Positions 59,931 to 64,000 of a stretch of 64,000 nucleotides of DNA are shown here, one piece after another (within the stretch, counting starts at the first letter, position 1; each line of letters opens with the position of its first letter). Under the pieces are notes generated by a model. It had not been told where the DNA came from. It saw nothing but the letters and a program-made list of their open reading frames with translations, and made no database searches. The position numbers were made by a program, and so were the translations under genes. The DNA is from Dioscorea cayenensis subsp. rotundata. Taxonomy: Eukaryota; Streptophyta; Magnoliopsida; Dioscoreales; Dioscoreaceae. The DNA lies in contig NC_052474.1 in NCBI RefSeq assembly GCF_009730915.1, forward strand, positions 1,399,501-1,463,500, given 5' to 3'.

Positions 59931-61472
59931 AATGTTTGAGACGTGCACGGCATATGAGCTTCTCAAATCCAGTCTCCTTTCTGAACTTAATGCCATTGAT
60001 GTCATTGGTGAAAGTAGACCCCTCACTGAGGACGAATCCTCTCGTCTCTCACAAATCCGATCTGAGCTCTACACTATCTTAAATCAGGAGGAAATATATT
60101 AGAAGCAACGTTCTAGAATTACTTGGTTTAAAGAAGGGGATTCGAATACTAAATTTTTTCATCATGTTGCAAATGGCAGGAGAAATCTAAACCTTATTTC
60201 TCGCATCTTTCATAATGATCATTGGATTGCTGGCAATGAGCAAATTGGTAGGATCTTCACTGATCATTACCATTCTCTCTTTGGCTCTCCCTATCCAAAC
60301 AGATTCCTCCTCGACTAGCACTTCCTTTTTGACTATAAAGAAAGAGTTGACCTTTCCCATCTTGATTCACCTTTCACTCTTGTTGAAATTAAACAAGCTG
60401 TTTTCGATCTCAACCTTGACAAAGCTCCTGGCCCGGATGGATTCCCTATCCTCTTTTTCCAAAAACACTGGACCATCCTTCAGGATTCTATTGTTAAATT
60501 ATGCGAAGACTTTTTTGCGGGATCTATCAACCTTGAGCGTATTAACTGGATCAATATCGCTCTTATCGCAAAACATAACGTGCCAGGAAATGTTGCTAAT
60601 TTTAGACTCATCAGTCTTATCAACTCTACCTGTAAAATTATTTCTAAGATTCTTGCTAATCGGCTTAGCACAGTTATCAGTAACCTGGTGGACGATTCTC
60701 AATCTGGCTTTATTAAAGGAAGATGTATCGCGGAAAACATTGTTGGCGCCCAAGAAGTTATCTTTAATTTACAGAAACGAAAAATCCTAGGATATGCCTT
60801 CAAAGTGGACTTTGCTAAAGCCTTTGACTCCCTCAACTGGAACTTTCTCCTTGATATTCTTGCAGTTAGAGGATTTGGGCCTAAATGGATCTCTTGGATT
60901 CATACTATCCTTAGCACTGCCAAGATTCGGTTCCTCATTAATGGTACCACTCAAGGTTATGTCAGATGCAAAAGAGGTTTGAGGCAAGGTGATCCACTTT
61001 CCCCCTTACTCTTTGCCCTCGCTGCAGATGCCCTAAGCACAATGTTCTTTAATGCACTAAGATCCAAAGTGCTTGTGGGTGTACCTTTGAATCAATCGGT
61101 TAACTTTTGCCACTTTCAATACGCTGATGACCTCTTAATCTTCTCTGCTGGAGGTCAAGAAGATCTTCTTATCATTAAATTAATTCTTTATCTTTTTGAG
61201 GGATCTTCTGGCTTATCCATAAATTACTCAAAAAGTTGCTTGTACTCTACAAACTATGGATTCCAACCACACCACTGTTCTGCCAGAATCCTAAACTGCT
61301 CCAGAAATTGTCTACCAATTACTTATTTAGGGATTCCTCTTTCTGGTCGAAGACCAAGGCGTATTGACTGGGCAAAACTCACTGGCATGGTCCGCTCTAG
61401 ATTCACTTCTTGGAAAGCAAATTACTTATCTCTGGGTAGATGTCTAACCCTTGTGAACTCTGTACTTTCCAC
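59930..61472 (+). mobile_element. L1-type LINE, reverse transcriptase part of ORF2 (5'-truncated), left piece
   Basis: An essentially continuous frame from about 59941 shows L1-type ORF2 blocks: RSRITWFKEGDSNTKFFH, LDKAPGPDGFPILFFQ, NFRLISLINSTCKIISKILA, SGFIKGRCI, FKVDFAKAFDSLNW, RGLRQGDPLSPLLF and the catalytic FQYADDLLIFS (61115-61147), then LPITYLGIPLSGR. Two in-frame TAG codons (60100 and 60316) break it in the part ahead of the palm domain. The endonuclease domain and ORF1 are missing, so the copy is 5'-truncated. No 5' target repeat was found. The frame is interrupted at 61472 by the LTR-type insertion and resumes at 63787. Confidence 0.92.
61468..61472. repeat. 5-bp target site duplication, left copy
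   Basis: TCCAC directly before the TG end of the insertion; the same five bases follow its CA end at 63787-63791. Confidence 0.85.
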
Positions 61473-63786
61473 TGTCACGCCCCGAACCCGGCTCGCCAGG
61501 CTCAGTGCGCTGACAAACGGCCACACACCAACTAAGCCGAGGCCCAGTAGGCATGTAAGGCCTCAAAACCTGTTCTCAACAAATCACAAAAAAAAAATCT
61601 AACAGAGACTAAAGGCTAGAAACAAGAATGGAGTTCAACACTAAAAAGAAATAACTAAATGTCTTGCAGATACTACAAATTTAATCAAATAAAAACTATG
61701 TCCACAACAAACGGGACTTATTACATGCTAAGAAGATTGACGGTGGCCCAACGATCCTCGCTAAGCTATCCAGTCACCGACCTCTACTCCTGATCTGAAA
61801 GAAAATAACAACAAAATTTATGAGCTTGATGACCCAAGAAGCACCCACTAAAAATATAGGGATTACTTATCAAAAATCATAATTTAATAATTTGCAAAAA
61901 CCAACCATAAGTTTAATTCACATAACATAGATGTCAAAAATTAAGCATATAGGTCCCCCAAACAACTATTGCCCAAAACAAATCACAAAATTCATATATT
62001 TACCCTCGGTGACCCGAGACAAAACAAAAGTCATATTTTTACCCTCGGTGACCCGAGCCAAAATTAACAAAGGCCGATATTCTGCACCGACGGTAAGCAG
62101 TGGGAAACTATAGTTTCTAGAACAAAATACATGTCGACACGGTCAGTGTTTAACCCCCAGTGACAGGGTTATTGCATAGTTAGTTGGGGACTAGTTTTAT
62201 ATCAAAGTACCTTATGTTCACAAACGATGAACTAGCAAAATTCAAAACAAGCAAAGTACAAGAGTTTACAGTAACATGATCCCATTTTATGTCATATCAA
62301 AATAAACCAATTAATAGAATCCATACATTAACAGATAATAAAAATAATAATATTTGCTAAACAAAAATTAATTAAAATACCCAAAATCAGTAGAATAGAA
62401 AATCTGAATTTAAATAAAGTTAACAATAATCTTTAAATATAGTATCTGAAATTCACAAGCTATACTGTCTGAATAAAACAAATGAAATACAACTTTGAAA
62501 TTCAAAAGTTAACTATAATTTAAACAAAGGAATAATAATAATAAAAAAAAACAGGAATGAATGATATGATCCTGATTGCAAACGTAGTATATATAATAAT
62601 TAAAAATTTAAGGAAACTAACATTTAAATAATTTCCAGATCTCTTAGTTTAAACATATCTTTAATTCAAAAATTTAAATAATCATAAATCAAATACGTGA
62701 AATTTCAGATGGCAAATAATCAGGATTTAAAATGAATTAACTGAAAATTCAAATACTTGAAATATTCAGGATTTGAGTACACATCTAGACATTTCAGATT
62801 CTACAGGATATCATTAATTTGAAGTTTTAAATATATTAAAAATAATTCCGAAAATACTGTTAATTAAATAAATATAATTTGAATAATGAACTGAAACCTA
62901 TTTATCACAAAATAAATAAATAAAATACTTATTTTCACAAATTTAGCTAGTGTCAAAGAACGTATATACATAGCATATTTTATATGTGGGATACTTACCT
63001 GATATTCGCTAAATCCACAAAAATCCAAGTTGACTCCCACTTAACTCTCCACAAAAGAACCTATAGACATAAAATCAGTTCAATAACCCTAATTTTACAA
63101 ATTAACTAGGAGTCTTGGATTCCAAGTATAACACTTAATCTTATAAAGGATCTGAAAATAAATATCATTGGATACTATAAGACCTCAATCAAAAACACTC
63201 GCACATCCTAACCCAAACAAGATGCAAAGGCATCAAGAAGAAAAATTAAACTGCTAAAGCATTACTAATTAACCTTTGAAGGATAATATATATTCACACA
63301 ATGGCATCCATAAATAACCAGGATAAAACATGGAGAAGTAAAGCTTGCCCCGAATTCACCTGAACCACTAGCGGAACTATAAAGAACGTATTTAATAGAG
63401 AAACTTAAAAAGAACATGAAGAACCTACAAGCGTAGAACATCTAACATACAACACCAAACAAACACCCAACACCGCCAAACAAGACCACCACAAGGTATG
63501 CAATCGACGATCGCCCTAACCTTGTATTCAAGTCGCTAGATCCTCGCTTTGACAATCGGGACTAGGAGAACCTCTCAATTCGCCACCACAATGCTAAAGA
63601 GACGATAGGGAGAAGACTGCAGTTATCCCTTTTTATTGACATTTTATCGCGTAGGGTGGGAGGTTGCCTAAAAAATATGGGTAGAAGGTTATGAAAGGAT
63701 AAGATAAAACTTTTAAAAGAAACTAATTAAATTAAATAAAAAAAAAACAAAACAAAAAGATAATTTTAAAGAGAGTGGGGTCTACA
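61473..63786. mobile_element. Solo-LTR-like insertion (LTR retrotransposon fossil) inside the LINE
   Basis: About 2.3 kb bounded by TGTCACGCCCCGAACC on the left and GGGGTCTACA on the right, that is TG to CA ends, flanked by the 5-bp target duplication TCCAC. These are the marks of an LTR retrotransposon insertion. No gag, protease, reverse transcriptase or integrase coding is visible and no second terminal repeat is seen inside, so a solo LTR fits best. Read on the minus strand it would start TGTAGACCCC and end GGGGCGTGACA, an end style common in plant Ty3/gypsy LTRs, so minus orientation is likely but not certain. Contains a short tandem repeat of TTTACCCTCGGTGACCCGAG near 61999-62058. Younger than the LINE that it interrupts; the perfect target duplication suggests modest age. 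Confidence 0.8.
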
Positions 63787-64000
63787 TCCACCATTCCAGT
63801 TTACTGGATGTCTGTCTTCAAGCTCCCTATTTGGGTGATCAAAGATATTGATCAAATCCGAAGAGATTTCCTTTGGAAGGGCCCTGATCTGGGTCCTAAA
63901 GGAATCAAGTTGATCGCCTGGAATAGGATCAATAGACCACGCGACATGGGAGGCTGGGGAATTCTCAACCTTCAGGAATTTAATAAAGCTTTACTTGGAA
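63787..64000 (+). mobile_element. L1-type LINE, ORF2 right piece, continues past the window
   Basis: The LINE frame resumes directly after the insertion with IPVYWMSVFKLPIWVIKDID, then RRDFLWKG and NRPRDMGGWGILNL, the conserved segment that follows the reverse transcriptase in plant L1 ORF2 (before the zinc-knuckle region). The phase agrees with the left piece once the insertion and one target copy are left out. The 3' end lies beyond the window. Confidence 0.9.

Overview
This is nuclear DNA of a flowering plant. Every recognisable gene has a plant-type product and GT-AG introns, and the space between genes is strongly AT-rich. The first exons of the maturase gene, the OCTOPUS-like gene and the zinc-ribbon gene are markedly GC-rich, which is more typical of monocots than of most eudicots, so a non-grass monocot is my guess. 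That is inference from composition only.

Layout: a 5'-partial GOT1 gene (+, last exon ends 4044) has a decayed SKP1-like copy lying antisense in its upstream region. A SKP1-like gene follows (+, 4832). An intronless mitochondrial group II intron maturase (-, 8804 to 6666) stands head-to-head with a RABH1B/Rab6 GTPase gene (+, 9109-11844). An OCTOPUS-like small gene (-, 15569 to 14781) precedes about 7 kb without genes. Then come mitochondrial NAD-malic enzyme (+, 22777-32739, 19 exons), a FORKED/VAN3-binding PH-domain gene (+, 36675-39307), a DRP1-class dynamin gene (+, 40015-46270, 15 exons), a SGPP-type HAD sugar phosphatase (-, 49861 to 47153), an expansin-like B gene (+, 53424-54617), and a four-exon membrane protein with a C-terminal zinc ribbon (-, 58207 to 55196). 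A gap of exactly 1000 N follows. The right end is an L1-type LINE reverse-transcriptase region split by a 2.3-kb solo-LTR-like insertion.

Smaller mobile elements with defined ends are a tRNA-derived SINE (50541-50719, 14-bp target duplication), a PIF/Harbinger-type MITE in a malic enzyme intron (30870-31527), a Stowaway/mariner-type MITE (33601-34101) and an RTE LINE remnant in a dynamin intron (about 41120-41885).

The genes are not a pathway or operon; they are ordinary independent housekeeping and developmental genes. GOT1, RABH1B, the FORKED-like protein and the dynamin all act in membrane traffic, but nothing suggests that this grouping is more than chance.

The most consequential observation is technical or evolutionary. 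Four conserved genes (SKP1-like, NAD-ME1, DRP1, expansin-like B) carry net single-base insertions, six extra bases in all, mostly in short homopolymers, while splice sites and the reading frame on both sides are intact. This points to consensus insertion errors more than to four pseudogenes. I found no previously undescribed biological system in the window. The nearest things to novelty are a Gln/Gly-rich 42-bp coding repeat in the dynamin variable linker, a GC-AG intron in the same gene, an unnamed zinc-ribbon membrane protein, and a high density of two-copy tandem duplications.
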